A program made the translations under genes and the position numbers. 24,489 nucleotides of DNA, from contig CAYVBE010000041.1 of the NCBI GenBank assembly GCA_964448935.1, forward strand, positions 1 to 24,489, written 5' to 3'. The stretch is from CAYVBE01 sp964448935 (lineage in GTDB: Bacteria > Planctomycetota > Brocadiia > SM23-32). Under the pieces are notes generated by a model. That model did no database searches. It saw only the letters and a list, made by a program, of their open reading frames with translations, and was not told the origin of the DNA. Below are positions 16,393 to 24,380 of the stretch, one piece after another (positions within the stretch are counted from its first letter, which is position 1; each line of letters opens with the position of its first letter).

Positions 16393-17322
16393 ATGTATCA
16401 AATTGGCGAACTGAAGAGAGTTCCTATCCGCCAGGTCTGGGCCGACGAAGCGAGGGATTTCACCGTCTGGTTAGAGGGGAACATCGAGGTCCTCGGAGAG
16501 GCGATCAACACCGAGCTCTCATCCGTCGAGAGCGAGAAATCAGTCGGTGATTTCAACGTGGACCTTGTCGCGGAAGATGAATCCGGCGGTCGAGTCGTGA
16601 TAGAGAACCAGTTCGGACAGAGCGATCACGACCACCTGGGTAAGCTTCTCACGTATCTGGCGGGCACAGAGGCCAGCGCTGCGGTGTGGATAGTGGAACG
16701 TCCACGCGCGGAGCACATCGACACCGTGTCCTGGCTAAACGAGAAGCCGCAAGCAGAATTCTACCTCGTGAAATTGGAGGCGGTGCAGATAGAAAATTCG
16801 CCGGCTGCCCCCCTTCTCACGCTGATTCAGGGTCCAAGTGAGGCGTCGCAAGCAGCGGGACAGAGTAAGGAAAACTGGGCAGAGCGAGAACGGCTGCGGC
16901 ACGATTACTGGGCGAATTTCCTGCCCCGAGCAAACGACGCAACAGCTATTCTGTCTAACCGCTCTGCCACCAAAAACTCCGCACTGAGCGGACCGGCAGG
17001 GAGAAGCGGACTCCGATTTGAATGCGTCGTGCGCGAACACGATGCACGGATTCAGTTGAAGATCGACACTGGTGATCGGGGGAAGAACAGGAAGGTTTTC
17101 GACCAGCTTGAAGGGTATAAGCAGCAGATTGAAGCTGCTTTCGGCCAGGAACTCGACTGGCTGAAGCGAGAGGGAGCTGATCGGTGTTATGTCCGGAAGG
17201 ATGTCGAAGTTCCTGGGTACAGAGATCGAGGTCAATGGGAAGAAGGCCACGAAGAGTTGGCTGAATTGCTGGCCAGCTTCGAAACGGCCTGCGAGCCCAG
17301 CATTCAGAGGCTTGATATGTAG
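16393..17322 (+). CDS. DUF4268 protein with PD-(D/E)xK-like nuclease N-terminus
   Basis: This 309-residue protein starts at the ATG at 16393, which has GGAGAAAGGG just before it; an in-frame ATG 33 bases upstream lacks a site. The N-terminal half reads VGDFNVDLVAEDESG then RVVIENQFGQSDHDHLGKL: D57, E71 and Q73 fit a PD-(D/E)xK variant in which the lysine is replaced by glutamine. The C-terminal half (from about residue 170, LRHDYWANF onward) is the DUF4268 region. Such proteins are frequent near restriction and defence genes; their targets are unknown. It follows the broken GIY-YIG gene by 77 bp and precedes the Nmad2-like gene by 118 bp on the same strand, so the three may be co-transcribed. 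Confidence 0.85.
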   Translation: MYQIGELKRVPIRQVWADEARDFTVWLEGNIEVLGEAINTELSSVESEKSVGDFNVDLVAEDESGGRVVIENQFGQSDHDHLGKLLTYLAGTEASAAVWIVERPRAEHIDTVSWLNEKPQAEFYLVKLEAVQIENSPAAPLLTLIQGPSEASQAAGQSKENWAERERLRHDYWANFLPRANDATAILSNRSATKNSALSGPAGRSGLRFECVVREHDARIQLKIDTGDRGKNRKVFDQLEGYKQQIEAAFGQELDWLKREGADRCYVRKDVEVPGYRDRGQWEEGHEELAELLASFETACEPSIQRLDM

Positions 17323-17440
17323 GAGAGCCCATGCAAAAACCGGCGGTCTGCTACGCCGGCCGGACGGAGCGTTAGGAACTCGGCACCTGCGCGTCGTCAG
17401 ACGGTCTCGATAAGGCAAGAAGGTTTGGTTCGGAGAGGAT

Positions 17441-18082
17441 ATGGTCATGCGCTTCTGCTCTTACGTAATCAAGCACGATAGCGGGTTCGCGCCGAATCCC
17501 TTTCGGGGGCACTGCACCCTTGCTGCCTGTACGCCCAATCACATGGGCATCAAACTGCATGAGGGCGACTGGATACTGGCTAATAGCGACAAGTCGAGCG
17601 GCCACCGAATCGTCTGCGTGATGCACGTGGCGGAAACGCTGGACTTCGATGATTACTATCGGGCGCCCCGGTTCGAGAAAAAGAAGCCAGCACCCTCGGA
17701 GGGGTGGAGGCGAACGTGCGGCGACAACATCTACTTCCGGGATTCCGACGGCAACTGGAAACAGGACCCGCGCACCAGGTTCCACACAACGCCGGAGGAG
17801 ATGGAGCAGGACCTTCGCCACCCGAGGGTGTTCGTGTCCGAGGAATTCTACTACTACGGGGAGGATGCCCTGCCGATGCCCGAGCCTTTCCGCGCTCTCC
17901 TTTGGCAGCGACATGGATGCAGTTGCCGCCACGACCCAGAGGTGGTCGCCGGATTCATCGGCTGGCTACGTGACACGCAAAGGCCGGCCAGCAACGGTTT
18001 GCCAGCGGACAGACGCTTCACAAAGCTAAGGTATCGCAGAGCAAATCGTGAGTCCGAAGGTGAAGGCCAAGGGTGTAGCTGA
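17441..18082 (+). CDS. Nmad2-like nucleotide-modification-associated protein
   Basis: This 213-residue protein begins MVMRFCSYVIKHDSGFAPNPF, matching my memory of the Nmad2 family (nucleotide modification associated domain 2), predicted from gene neighbourhoods to work with hypermodified DNA bases. A cysteine-rich CTLAACTPNH segment and GDNIYFRDSDG lie in the core. No established activity can be assigned. GGAGAGG lies directly before the start; the ATG at 17447 (MRFCSYV) has equally good spacing and better resembles the family start. The basic C-terminus from about residue 180 is unrelated to the core and may be a tail. Its presence suggests a link to modified DNA, as substrate or as marker, complementing the methyltransferase on the other strand. 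Confidence 0.7.
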   Translation: MVMRFCSYVIKHDSGFAPNPFRGHCTLAACTPNHMGIKLHEGDWILANSDKSSGHRIVCVMHVAETLDFDDYYRAPRFEKKKPAPSEGWRRTCGDNIYFRDSDGNWKQDPRTRFHTTPEEMEQDLRHPRVFVSEEFYYYGEDALPMPEPFRALLWQRHGCSCRHDPEVVAGFIGWLRDTQRPASNGLPADRRFTKLRYRRANRESEGEGQGCS

Positions 18083-18227
18083 GGCAACCCGCCATGTAAA
18101 GGCCGCCGAACGCGCACAGACGGCTCTACGCCCCACCCGCGAAGATCGCTTTGAATAGGAAGAGCGCCAGCACGCCTCGCGGAAGAGGTTAAGGTCCGAA
18201 CGGAAAGCACCGGTCACGTTCCCGGAG

Positions 18228-18246
18228 TGTTACCATTTTGTTACCA
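18228..18246. repeat. Paired TGTTACCA repeats, possible recombinase arm sites
   Basis: TGTTACCA occurs at 18228-18235 and again at 18239-18246 with TTT between, an 11-base period of about one helical turn. Similar TGGTAACA motifs occur near attachment sites of tyrosine-integrase islands. With the tRNA fragment only 130 bp away, this could be part of an old attachment region. Confidence 0.4.
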
Positions 18247-18373
18247 GCAGGATCCGAAACGTCCGGAATTGCGCCGAAATGAGCCGATTCAGTAGATCGG
18301 ACCTAAAAGCATAACCGTCAACGGCTTGTGTGCAAATAATTCGTTGGCAAAGACTTACGCCAAACCCCCTCTT

Positions 18374-18417
18374 GCAGATTTCGAAACCGCCCCGTTCGGC
18401 CGCTCCGGCACCTCTCC
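18374..18417 (-). tRNA. tRNA-Ser(CGA) 5' half, truncated
   Basis: Reading the minus strand from 18417, the sequence has the acceptor 5' strand GGAGAGG, then TG, a serine-type D arm (CCGGAGCGGCCGAACGG) and an anticodon arm whose loop TTCGAAA carries anticodon CGA. The anticodon stem has one T-T mismatch. Beyond about 18374 there is no T arm (GGTTCGAATCC) and no acceptor 3' strand in the next 200 bases. A promoter sits directly upstream. This is probably the remaining 5' half of a tRNA gene interrupted by integration or deletion; I cannot exclude an intron-split gene with a distant 3' half. Confidence 0.6.
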
Positions 18418-18424
18418 GCCGACC

Positions 18425-18453
18425 AGTATATCCAATTCCCGCCTCGCCGCCAA
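18425..18453 (-). promoter_or_regulatory. Promoter of the tRNA-Ser fragment
   Basis: On the minus strand TTGGCG (18448-18453), a 17-base spacer and TATACT (18425-18430) lie eight bases before the tRNA 5' end. The spacing suits a stable-RNA gene and supports the tRNA reading. Confidence 0.55.
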
Positions 18454-18578
18454 CCGCACGGTGCCACCGGAAGTCGAACGCCGTGAGCCTTCCCCCCCGA
18501 AAGCCGGACCCACGCACAACCCCCGGAAGCGAGAAGCAAGACCGGACATGGGTGCGCTCCTCGGTGGTGTCTGAATGG

Positions 18579-18607
18579 TTGAAACCCGGAGGCGTTTCTG
18601 GTATTCT
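18579..18607 (+). promoter_or_regulatory. Promoter of the TPR gene
   Basis: TTGAAA (18579-18584) is followed after 17 bases by TATTCT (18602-18607). The predicted start of transcription is near 18614, giving a 5' leader of about 38 bases to the ATG at 18652. Confidence 0.6.
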
Positions 18608-18651
18608 GTCTCTCCTTGAACCTGATCAAATGCCCTCCGCTGGAGATCACC

Positions 18652-21129
18652 ATGAACGTGCGACTCTCGGTATTCTGCTCCGTTCTCTGTTGCCTGATGT
18701 TGCTTTCGGTACCCGCACTATCCCAACAGCCGGATGAAGCAACGGTCACGGAAGAGCCGGATGTCATCCTGGCCTTTGCAACCGGACTCATGCAAAACGA
18801 AGATTACGAGCTGGCCATCGAGGAATATGAAAAGATTGTTGAACACTATCCAGAGTTCCCGCGCATGGACCAAGTGCTGTTCCAGCTCGGCGTCGCCTCC
18901 CTCCAGACCAACGACATCGAGAGAGCAACCTCCGCCCTCGTCCGGCTGGAACGAGACTATCCCGCCTCTGAACTGCGCCAGAACGGGCTGTTCATGCTGG
19001 GCAACGCTTACGCCCGCCAGGGCGCACCCGCACAGGCGGCCGAGAAGTTTCAGCGCGTTTACGAATCCGGCAACGAACTGGCGGCACAGGCGCTGTTCCT
19101 AACGGGTGCGAATCTGGTGACCGCCGGCGACACGGACGAGGCCGCCCGAAAGCTCAGGCTGTACCTGGAAGATTACCCGGACGGGGAAAGGCGGCTCCAG
19201 GCGATCACGATTCTGACCGATCTCCTGACCAGGCAGGGCAAACTCGCAGAGGCAGAGACGCTATTGATGAAGGCGATCAGCAACCGGCCGGATGCACCCG
19301 GAACCGCACGACTGCGCCTGCTCCGCGCCCGGCTCCTGGTCGCTCTGCGACGGACCGAGGAGGCCGAAAAGCTGCTTGAAGACCTGTCGCGAACGGTAGA
19401 AGAAGACGTGGCCGTCGCTGCCGGACTGCAACTGGGAACACTGCTCTACCGGGAAGACCGTAAGCAAGAGGCCGGAGAGGTCTTCGCCGAGATCGCGGCA
19501 AGGGCCGACGCCGAAGCGCTGGCGGCCAGTGCCCTTTTCAATGCAGGTGCCTCCTTCCACGAGGCCACCCGGTGGGAGGCGGCCCTCCGGCACCTCTCGC
19601 GCTTCGTCCGACAATACCCCGAACATGCCCTGGCCGGCAAGGCCGGGTACCTGGCGGGCCTCAGTGCGTTCAACCTCGGTGATGACCGCCAGGCCGTTGG
19701 CTACCTGACGGATGTGCCGCTGGAGGAACTAAACGACCAGGACCAGGCCAAGTTGATCAACTCGGTCACTCTCAGTCACGTGCGCCGGGACAGGCCGGCC
19801 GATGCCGCCGTGTTCTGTCAGCAGGTGCTGGGAAGCACCGAGAGCGCAGTGGCAAGGCAGTCGGGCTACCTGAACCTGGCACAGGCGCGTATGGCCTCTG
19901 ACCGATTGAAGCAGGCCATAGCCGCCCTGGATGCGGCGGCCGAGGAATTCTCCGGTACCCCCTTCGAACACCAGGCCTACCTCCAGGCCGCGGCCTACCG
20001 CTATCAACAGGCCGATTACGAACAGGCCACCTCTTACGCGCAACGGGTTCTGGACGCCGCGGATGCGGAGAAGGGCACGGTCACCGAACAGGCCCGCGCT
20101 GCAGCCTACATGCGCATCGCGCGTTGCGACATGATGACCGACAGCCTGGAGGACGCCGCAAACGGGTTCCTGACGGCCTACCAAGCTCAGCCCGACGGCC
20201 CCCTCGCCGCCGAAGCATTGTTTACAGCCGCTGAAACCCGGCGCCGGGCCGGCGCACTGGATGAAGCGCTTGAGTATTTCCGTCAGGTGAGAGCCGAGCT
20301 CCCCGGGACCCGCTTTCACAGACGCGCCCTGCTGGGCCTCGGGATGATCGCCGTGCAGCAGGAACGCTTCGAGGACGGCGCATCCCTGGTGCGGGACTAT
20401 CTGGCGGAAGACGAAGCGCCGGAGGGGGCCAATTCTCAACTGGCACGCCAGCTTCTCGCAGGCGCGCTGCTCCAGCAGACCAGGCCGGAAGAAGCCATGA
20501 GCGTCCTCGAAAAGCTGCTGGCACAGCAAGGGCTGGACGCCGCCACCCGGGCAAGCGCCCTACAGTCCATGGCGGTGGCCGCCCGCCAGATGGACCAACC
20601 GGCCCGGGCCGCGCAATACTACATCGAGGCCGCCGCCGCGCATGAACGCAACCGCGCCTCCTTCCTGTTCCTTGCCGGAGAGAGCTACCGGCAAGCGGAA
20701 CAGTTCGAGAGCGCCCTGGACGCCTATCAACGTGCCCTGGATGCCGGGCAGCAACCGGAGAGCGCCCGCATCCTCACACAGTTGCGCATGGGACAATGCC
20801 ACGAGGAACTGCGCAATTACCAACAGGCGGCGCAGCACTTCAACAACGCCCTGCCCTCAAGAAACCTGGCCGCCTATCAGGGCGTCGCGCGGACGCAAGA
20901 GGGACTGGGCAACTACATGGAAGCAGGTCGAACCTACCTGAAAGTCGAAGCTTTCGCCTCGGACGATGCCGTAAAGGCGCAGGCCCTCTATCAAGCAGGC
21001 CTGTGTTTCAACCGTGGCGGCACCATCGAGATGGCCACCAAATACCTCGAGCGGCTCATCGAGCGCTATCCCGACAGTGAGCTCGCCGCCAGGGCCCGGC
21101 AGGAACTCGAAGCACTCAATGAAGATTGA
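18652..21129 (+). CDS. Secreted TPR-repeat protein (BamD/CpoB-like repeats)
   Basis: This 825-residue protein starts with a Sec signal peptide (MNVRLSVFCSVLCCLMLLS, probable cleavage after ALS near residue 24), so it should act in the periplasm or at the cell envelope. The rest is almost entirely tetratricopeptide repeats rich in Ala, Glu and Gln, with periodic A-x-x-x-Y/F-x-x-x motifs such as YELAIEEYEKIVEHYPEFPRMDQ and the closing MATKYLERLIERYPDSELAARA. The repeats resemble those of BamD and CpoB/YbgF scaffold proteins, but at this length it is not a standard member of either. A GGAG site lies six bases before the chosen ATG; an in-frame start 36 bases upstream lacks a signal sequence at its tip. 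Its partners are unknown. It seems to belong to the chromosome flanking the island. Confidence 0.85.
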   Translation: MNVRLSVFCSVLCCLMLLSVPALSQQPDEATVTEEPDVILAFATGLMQNEDYELAIEEYEKIVEHYPEFPRMDQVLFQLGVASLQTNDIERATSALVRLERDYPASELRQNGLFMLGNAYARQGAPAQAAEKFQRVYESGNELAAQALFLTGANLVTAGDTDEAARKLRLYLEDYPDGERRLQAITILTDLLTRQGKLAEAETLLMKAISNRPDAPGTARLRLLRARLLVALRRTEEAEKLLEDLSRTVEEDVAVAAGLQLGTLLYREDRKQEAGEVFAEIAARADAEALAASALFNAGASFHEATRWEAALRHLSRFVRQYPEHALAGKAGYLAGLSAFNLGDDRQAVGYLTDVPLEELNDQDQAKLINSVTLSHVRRDRPADAAVFCQQVLGSTESAVARQSGYLNLAQARMASDRLKQAIAALDAAAEEFSGTPFEHQAYLQAAAYRYQQADYEQATSYAQRVLDAADAEKGTVTEQARAAAYMRIARCDMMTDSLEDAANGFLTAYQAQPDGPLAAEALFTAAETRRRAGALDEALEYFRQVRAELPGTRFHRRALLGLGMIAVQQERFEDGASLVRDYLAEDEAPEGANSQLARQLLAGALLQQTRPEEAMSVLEKLLAQQGLDAATRASALQSMAVAARQMDQPARAAQYYIEAAAAHERNRASFLFLAGESYRQAEQFESALDAYQRALDAGQQPESARILTQLRMGQCHEELRNYQQAAQHFNNALPSRNLAAYQGVARTQEGLGNYMEAGRTYLKVEAFASDDAVKAQALYQAGLCFNRGGTIEMATKYLERLIERYPDSELAARARQELEALNED

Positions 21130-21314
21130 TCCGGCCCCTGCCGCGGGCGTCTGGAGAACGCGTCCTCACCGGGTCGGCTTTCCCACGTCTCACACTTCGC
21201 AACCACCGCGTAACATGGCCCCTGGACGTGGTAGCCGCCAGCCGGGTGTCTTCACTCTCGAAACGCAAACTGGCGCACGAGGCGAGCCGAGTGACGAACA
21301 CGGACGACCAACAC

Positions 21315-22093
21315 ATGCGCGTGATGAGCTGCAACATCCGGACCAGCGGCGTCCGTGACCAGAACGCCTGGACGCACCGTAAGTCGCTCTGTTGTGACGT
21401 CATACGTTCCCGTGAGCCCGACATCACATCTGTTGCCAGGAGGCCCACAAAGACCAATGGCGCGACCTCCTGGAGCATTTCAGCGGCTACGAACCGTGCA
21501 GTGTGCCGGAAGAGCCGGCCAGCCCGCATCCGATGAACGTAATCCTCTTCCGGAGCGAGCGCTTCGACCGCATCGGGGCCGGCGCGTTCTGGCTGTCGGA
21601 AACGCCGCACGTCCCGGGCTCACGCTCCTGGAACAGCAAATGTGTGCGTTTCGCCCCCTGGGTCGTGCTCGAGACCACGGGTGGACGGGAGTTCGCCCTC
21701 ATGAACACGCACCTGGACCACGTCAGCCGGCTGGCCCGGGAGCACGGCGCCGGACTGATCAACCAGTGGGCGAATGCCTTCCCGGAAACTTATCCGCGTA
21801 TTCTCGCCGGGGACCTGAACGCCGGCCCCGAGAACCCGGCGATCGCCACTCTGAAAGGGGCCGGCTGGAGGTCCGCATCCGAAGAGGCTCCCGAGCCGAG
21901 CAGCCCCGGCTTCACGTACCATGAATTTCACGGTCTCGAGGACTCTGTCCCGGGGGACCTTTGGGCACAGGAGATTGACTCGGTTTTTCTCCACGGTGAT
22001 TCCGAGGCCCGCTCCTACCAGGTGGTGTGTGACAGCCGCGCGGGCCGCTATCCGAGCGACCATTTCTTTCTCTGCGTAGACGTGCGCTTCTGA
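21315..22093 (+). pseudogene. Endonuclease/exonuclease/phosphatase-family gene with a 2-bp frameshift
   Basis: From ATG 21315 the frame reads MRVMSCNIRTSG, the usual EEP opening, and runs to PDI at 21425. Skipping the two bases AC at 21426-21427 restores ...PDIICCQEAHKDQWRDLLEHF, which supplies the catalytic QE motif. The frame then runs intact to 22093 with NTHLDH, GDLNA, EIDSVF and SDHFFL, all the expected EEP active-site motifs. The extra AC lies in ATCACATC, so slippage or a sequencing error is plausible. Intact, it would be a protein of about 258 residues like those that hydrolyse phosphodiester bonds in nucleic acids, sugars or lipids. The substrate cannot be told. It follows the TPR gene by 185 bp. 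Confidence 0.8.
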
Positions 22094-22277
22094 CCTTCCG
22101 ACATCCTCTTGCCCTGCAGCAGCGATGCTCCGTCTCCCTCTCCCCGACTGCCCCAGTAAGCGCCCGGCTGCGGGCTCGGAATGGGGAAAAGCGCGTTCCA
22201 CTGCACGGCTCGCGGCGCTCGCCCCATGCCCCTTCGTCCAATTGACATAGGTATGCCCTCGCGGGCTTTGCCTGTCA

Positions 22278-22312
22278 CACCACCGGACATACGGGTCCGT
22301 ATCCGGCGGCTC
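22278..22312 (-). ncRNA. Possible relic of a second group II intron (domain V-like hairpin)
   Basis: On the minus strand GAGCCGCCGGATACGG, a short loop, then CCGTATGTCCGGTGGTG fold into a 9-bp basal helix, a 2-base TG bulge on the 3' side and a 5-bp distal helix. This is the general plan of group II intron domain V. It is followed by TGACAGG, resembling sequences after domain V in some intron classes. There is no reverse transcriptase next to it. It could instead be an unrelated hairpin. Confidence 0.4.
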
Positions 22313-22389
22313 GATGGTCAAAGAGTGTGTACGTGTTCACCGTGCGATGTCGGGCGGGGGCTGCCCCGCACTCCCCGGTGCTCTACCAG

Positions 22390-22508
22390 GTCATTGCGAG
22401 CCCGCGTCGTCGAGCGGGCGCGGCAATCCCGCCGTTCACGTCCGAGAGCCAACCGTGCATGCACGGAAACGACGAGATTGCTTCGTCGCTATCGCTCCTC
22501 GCAATGAC
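22390..22508. repeat. 119-bp palindromic dispersed repeat (GTCATTGCGAG type)
   Basis: The element begins GTCATTGCGAG and ends with the exact inverse CTCGCAATGAC, with internal GCGGCAATC and GAGATTGCTTCGTCG segments. Closely similar non-autonomous elements are scattered in many GC-rich bacterial genomes. It lies between the domain V-like hairpin and the intact intron. Confidence 0.75.
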
Positions 22509-22696
22509 GCACGCAGGTCCCACGTCCGGCGGAACGCGGGCGGCATGCCACGGTAAACAGGTACAAGAGTGTATATGGGCATCAGGGTCCGGGGGGAGAG
22601 CAAACGCATTCTGCACTTGGGCACTGACCGGCTCGCAGGCCGCGCATCCCTTGCAGGGAAGCGCGGCGTTTTGTGGCTGCAGTCTGTCCCAGGGCA

Positions 22697-22715
22697 GGAT
22701 CGCGTCCCGCGATCC
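22697..22715. repeat. Perfect hairpin in the 3' exon of the intron
   Basis: GGATCGCG and CGCGATCC form a perfect 8-bp stem with a 3-base loop, 14 bases beyond the predicted 3' splice site on the minus strand. Some group II introns insert beside hairpins such as terminators, normally with the hairpin in the 5' exon; here it lies on the 3' side. Confidence 0.6.
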
Positions 22716-22729
22716 GACCCGGGGCTGCT

Positions 22730-22770
22730 ATAGGGGTAGGGACAACGCCTTGTTGCGCCGCCCCTCCCTC
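22730..22770 (-). ncRNA. Group II intron domain VI with branch-point A
   Basis: After domain V the minus strand reads GGGGCGGCGCAAC, a short loop, then CGTTGTCCCTACCCCTAT. Its arms pair through GGGG/CCCC and CAAC/GTTG. The A at 22737 is the candidate bulged branch point, leaving seven bases (CCCCTAT) to the predicted 3' splice site, the usual distance. Confidence 0.6.
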
Positions 22771-22771
22771 C

Positions 22772-22805
22772 GAACCGTGCGTGCGCTTCTCCCGGCACAC
22801 GGCTC
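22772..22805 (-). ncRNA. Group II intron domain V
   Basis: The 34-nt minus-strand segment begins GAGCCGTGTGCCGGGAGAAG and ends GCACGCACGGTTC. It has the catalytic AGC triad at positions 2-4, the G-U wobble basal helix and the exact length of canonical domain V. It lies 12 bases after the reverse-transcriptase stop. Confidence 0.9.
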
Positions 22806-22817
22806 TCCAGTCGGTGG

Positions 22818-24164
22818 TTATCCGCGTCCGGGCTGACAGGCAGCTTCATGGGCGTCCTCAAGGGTGAATAACCCATGAGCCCGAAAGAAGTTGTTGGTCC
22901 AGCGTTGATTGTCACGGCCGCGACTGATACCCCGGAGACCTATCCGGGCTCGCAGGATGCTGCGAAGCCGCCTCCGCACCCAGCCGTCTATTCCCCGATA
23001 CGTCGTCCAGTGACTGTGCTTGAAATACTCAAACCAGCCCCGGAGCGTCCGGTTGACGTCGGCTATGATGCACGGCAGACTATCGCCCCGCGTCCGTTTG
23101 GTCTTCGGCCGCAGACTGGCCCGAAGCCGCTTAATGCTGCGCGGCCGGGGCCACCGGCGGCCTGCCTGGAAGCGGTAGCCGAGGAAGTCGAATGAGTCGT
23201 CCGGGTCGCCTGTGTCCACCAGCCGGGTCTTCTCCGGGTGCAGGGTCAGGCCCCGCTCCCCGCAGAGACTCTCGACCAGATCCAGCGCCTCCCGGGCCTG
23301 CCGCTCCGTGCGGCAGAGGATGACGAAGTCGTCCGCGTAGCGGACCATCTCGTATCCCGCCTCGGCCATGGCCCGGTCTATCGGGTGCAGGTAGATATTC
23401 GCCAGAAGCGGGCTCAGTACCGCCCCTTGGGGCGTGCCCCGCTCCGGCGTCCACCGCTCCAGACCGTCCATGACCGGCTGCCGCAGGAAGGCCCGAACGA
23501 GGGCCAGCAGGCGCCCGTCGGCAATCCGCCTCTCCACCTCGGCCATCAGACGGTCCTGGGGGATGCTGTCGAAGTAACTCTTCAGGTCAGCATCCACCAC
23601 CCACCGGTGGCCGCACTTCAGCAGCCGGTCCACCTCGCGGAGCGCATCCTTGCAGCCCAGACCGGGCCGGAAGCCGTAACTGCCCTGCACAAACTCCCGC
23701 TCGAAGACCGGCTCGATCACGAGCCGCACCGCCGCCTGCACGACACGGTCGCGCACGGCGGGTATGCCCAGCGGGCGTTTCTCCTTCTTGCCAGGCTTCT
23801 CGATCCAGACCCGCTTTACGGACCGGGGCCGATATGTACCGCTCCGCAGCTCGGCCTGGAGCCTGTTAAGGTTGCGTTCCAGCTCGGCTTCGAACCCTCC
23901 GATGCTCTGGTGGTCAACTCCCGCGCTTCCTCGGTTCGCCTTCACCTGCTCGAAGGCAATCCGCAGGGTATCGAGTCGCCAGTCCTTGTCAATCAGGCTG
24001 AACCATACGCCTCCTTTCACTCCTTTTTCCAGAGCCGCCAGCATGCGGTCCGTCCACACGGAGCGTTCGACCCAGTCCCAATCGGCGGGACGGGTCTCTC
24101 CCGCTTGTTTAGGCCGCCCGTGGGCGCCCACTTCCGCGGGGCTGTCTTCGCCCGGCGTGGTCAT
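22818..24164 (-). CDS. ltrA: Group II intron reverse transcriptase/maturase
   Basis: This protein of about 448 residues copies and helps splice its host intron RNA. The reverse-transcriptase blocks appear in order: RPLGIPAVRDRVVQ, YGFRPG, the aspartate of VVDADLKSYFD, GTPQGAVLSPLLANIYL and the catalytic YADD at 276-279. The maturase domain follows, with FLGYRF, IKRLRASLR and a C-terminal RGWFEYFKHSH segment, ending in FFRAHGLFTLEDAH. There is no HNH endonuclease domain, so target priming probably relies on nascent DNA strands. I chose the ATG at 24164 (MTTPGEDS); the frame is open for 65 more codons upstream, but that stretch is likely intron RNA. Domain V lies just downstream. Confidence 0.92.
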   Translation of the reverse strand: MTTPGEDSPAEVGAHGRPKQAGETRPADWDWVERSVWTDRMLAALEKGVKGGVWFSLIDKDWRLDTLRIAFEQVKANRGSAGVDHQSIGGFEAELERNLNRLQAELRSGTYRPRSVKRVWIEKPGKKEKRPLGIPAVRDRVVQAAVRLVIEPVFEREFVQGSYGFRPGLGCKDALREVDRLLKCGHRWVVDADLKSYFDSIPQDRLMAEVERRIADGRLLALVRAFLRQPVMDGLERWTPERGTPQGAVLSPLLANIYLHPIDRAMAEAGYEMVRYADDFVILCRTERQAREALDLVESLCGERGLTLHPEKTRLVDTGDPDDSFDFLGYRFQAGRRWPRPRSIKRLRASLRPKTKRTRGDSLPCIIADVNRTLRGWFEYFKHSHWTTYRGIDGWVRRRLRSILRARIGLRGISRGRDNQRWTNNFFRAHGLFTLEDAHEAACQPGRG

Positions 24165-24380
24165 CACGCATCCACCTTCCTGCGTCCCTTCGCTCTGCGG
24201 GAGTTGACCCGCTTCGTCGCTACTACGGACGCTCTGACTTCTGCCCGGCCCGTCCCCGGCCACTCCGGAGACGTCCTTGAAACCGAACAGTTCTCCCTGT
24301 TTCACGCGCATGGCCGTTGTAACCGTTCCGTCTCCAAACACCTGACGCCGCCCCGCCATCCCTTTAACACGCTACCCCTC

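Larger units (their letters stand above)
18083..18651. other. Island-edge intergenic region
   Basis: I see no convincing protein gene in these 569 bases. The stretch holds paired TGTTACCA repeats, a truncated tRNA-Ser gene with its promoter on the minus strand, and the promoter of the TPR gene. It marks the change from defence genes to what looks like ordinary chromosome. Confidence 0.6.
22094..22729. other. Repeat-rich non-coding stretch
   Basis: I see no credible gene in these 636 bases. They hold a domain V-like hairpin, a GTCATTGCGAG palindromic element, and a perfect hairpin in the 3' exon of the group II intron. Confidence 0.6.

Noticed and set aside
18318..18791. Minus-strand open frame of 157 codons across the tRNA fragment and TPR gene start
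   Set aside because: It crosses the tRNA-Ser fragment, two promoters and the signal-peptide region of the TPR gene, and its product resembles nothing.
18800..21100. Periodic repeats as a possible CRISPR or tandem DNA array
   Set aside because: The periodicity is at protein level (TPR motifs), and there are no conserved DNA repeats with spacers.
22094..22321. Minus-strand open frames between the EEP gene and the palindromic repeat
   Set aside because: They lack ribosome-binding sites and recognisable motifs, and overlap the domain V-like hairpin and the EEP gene.
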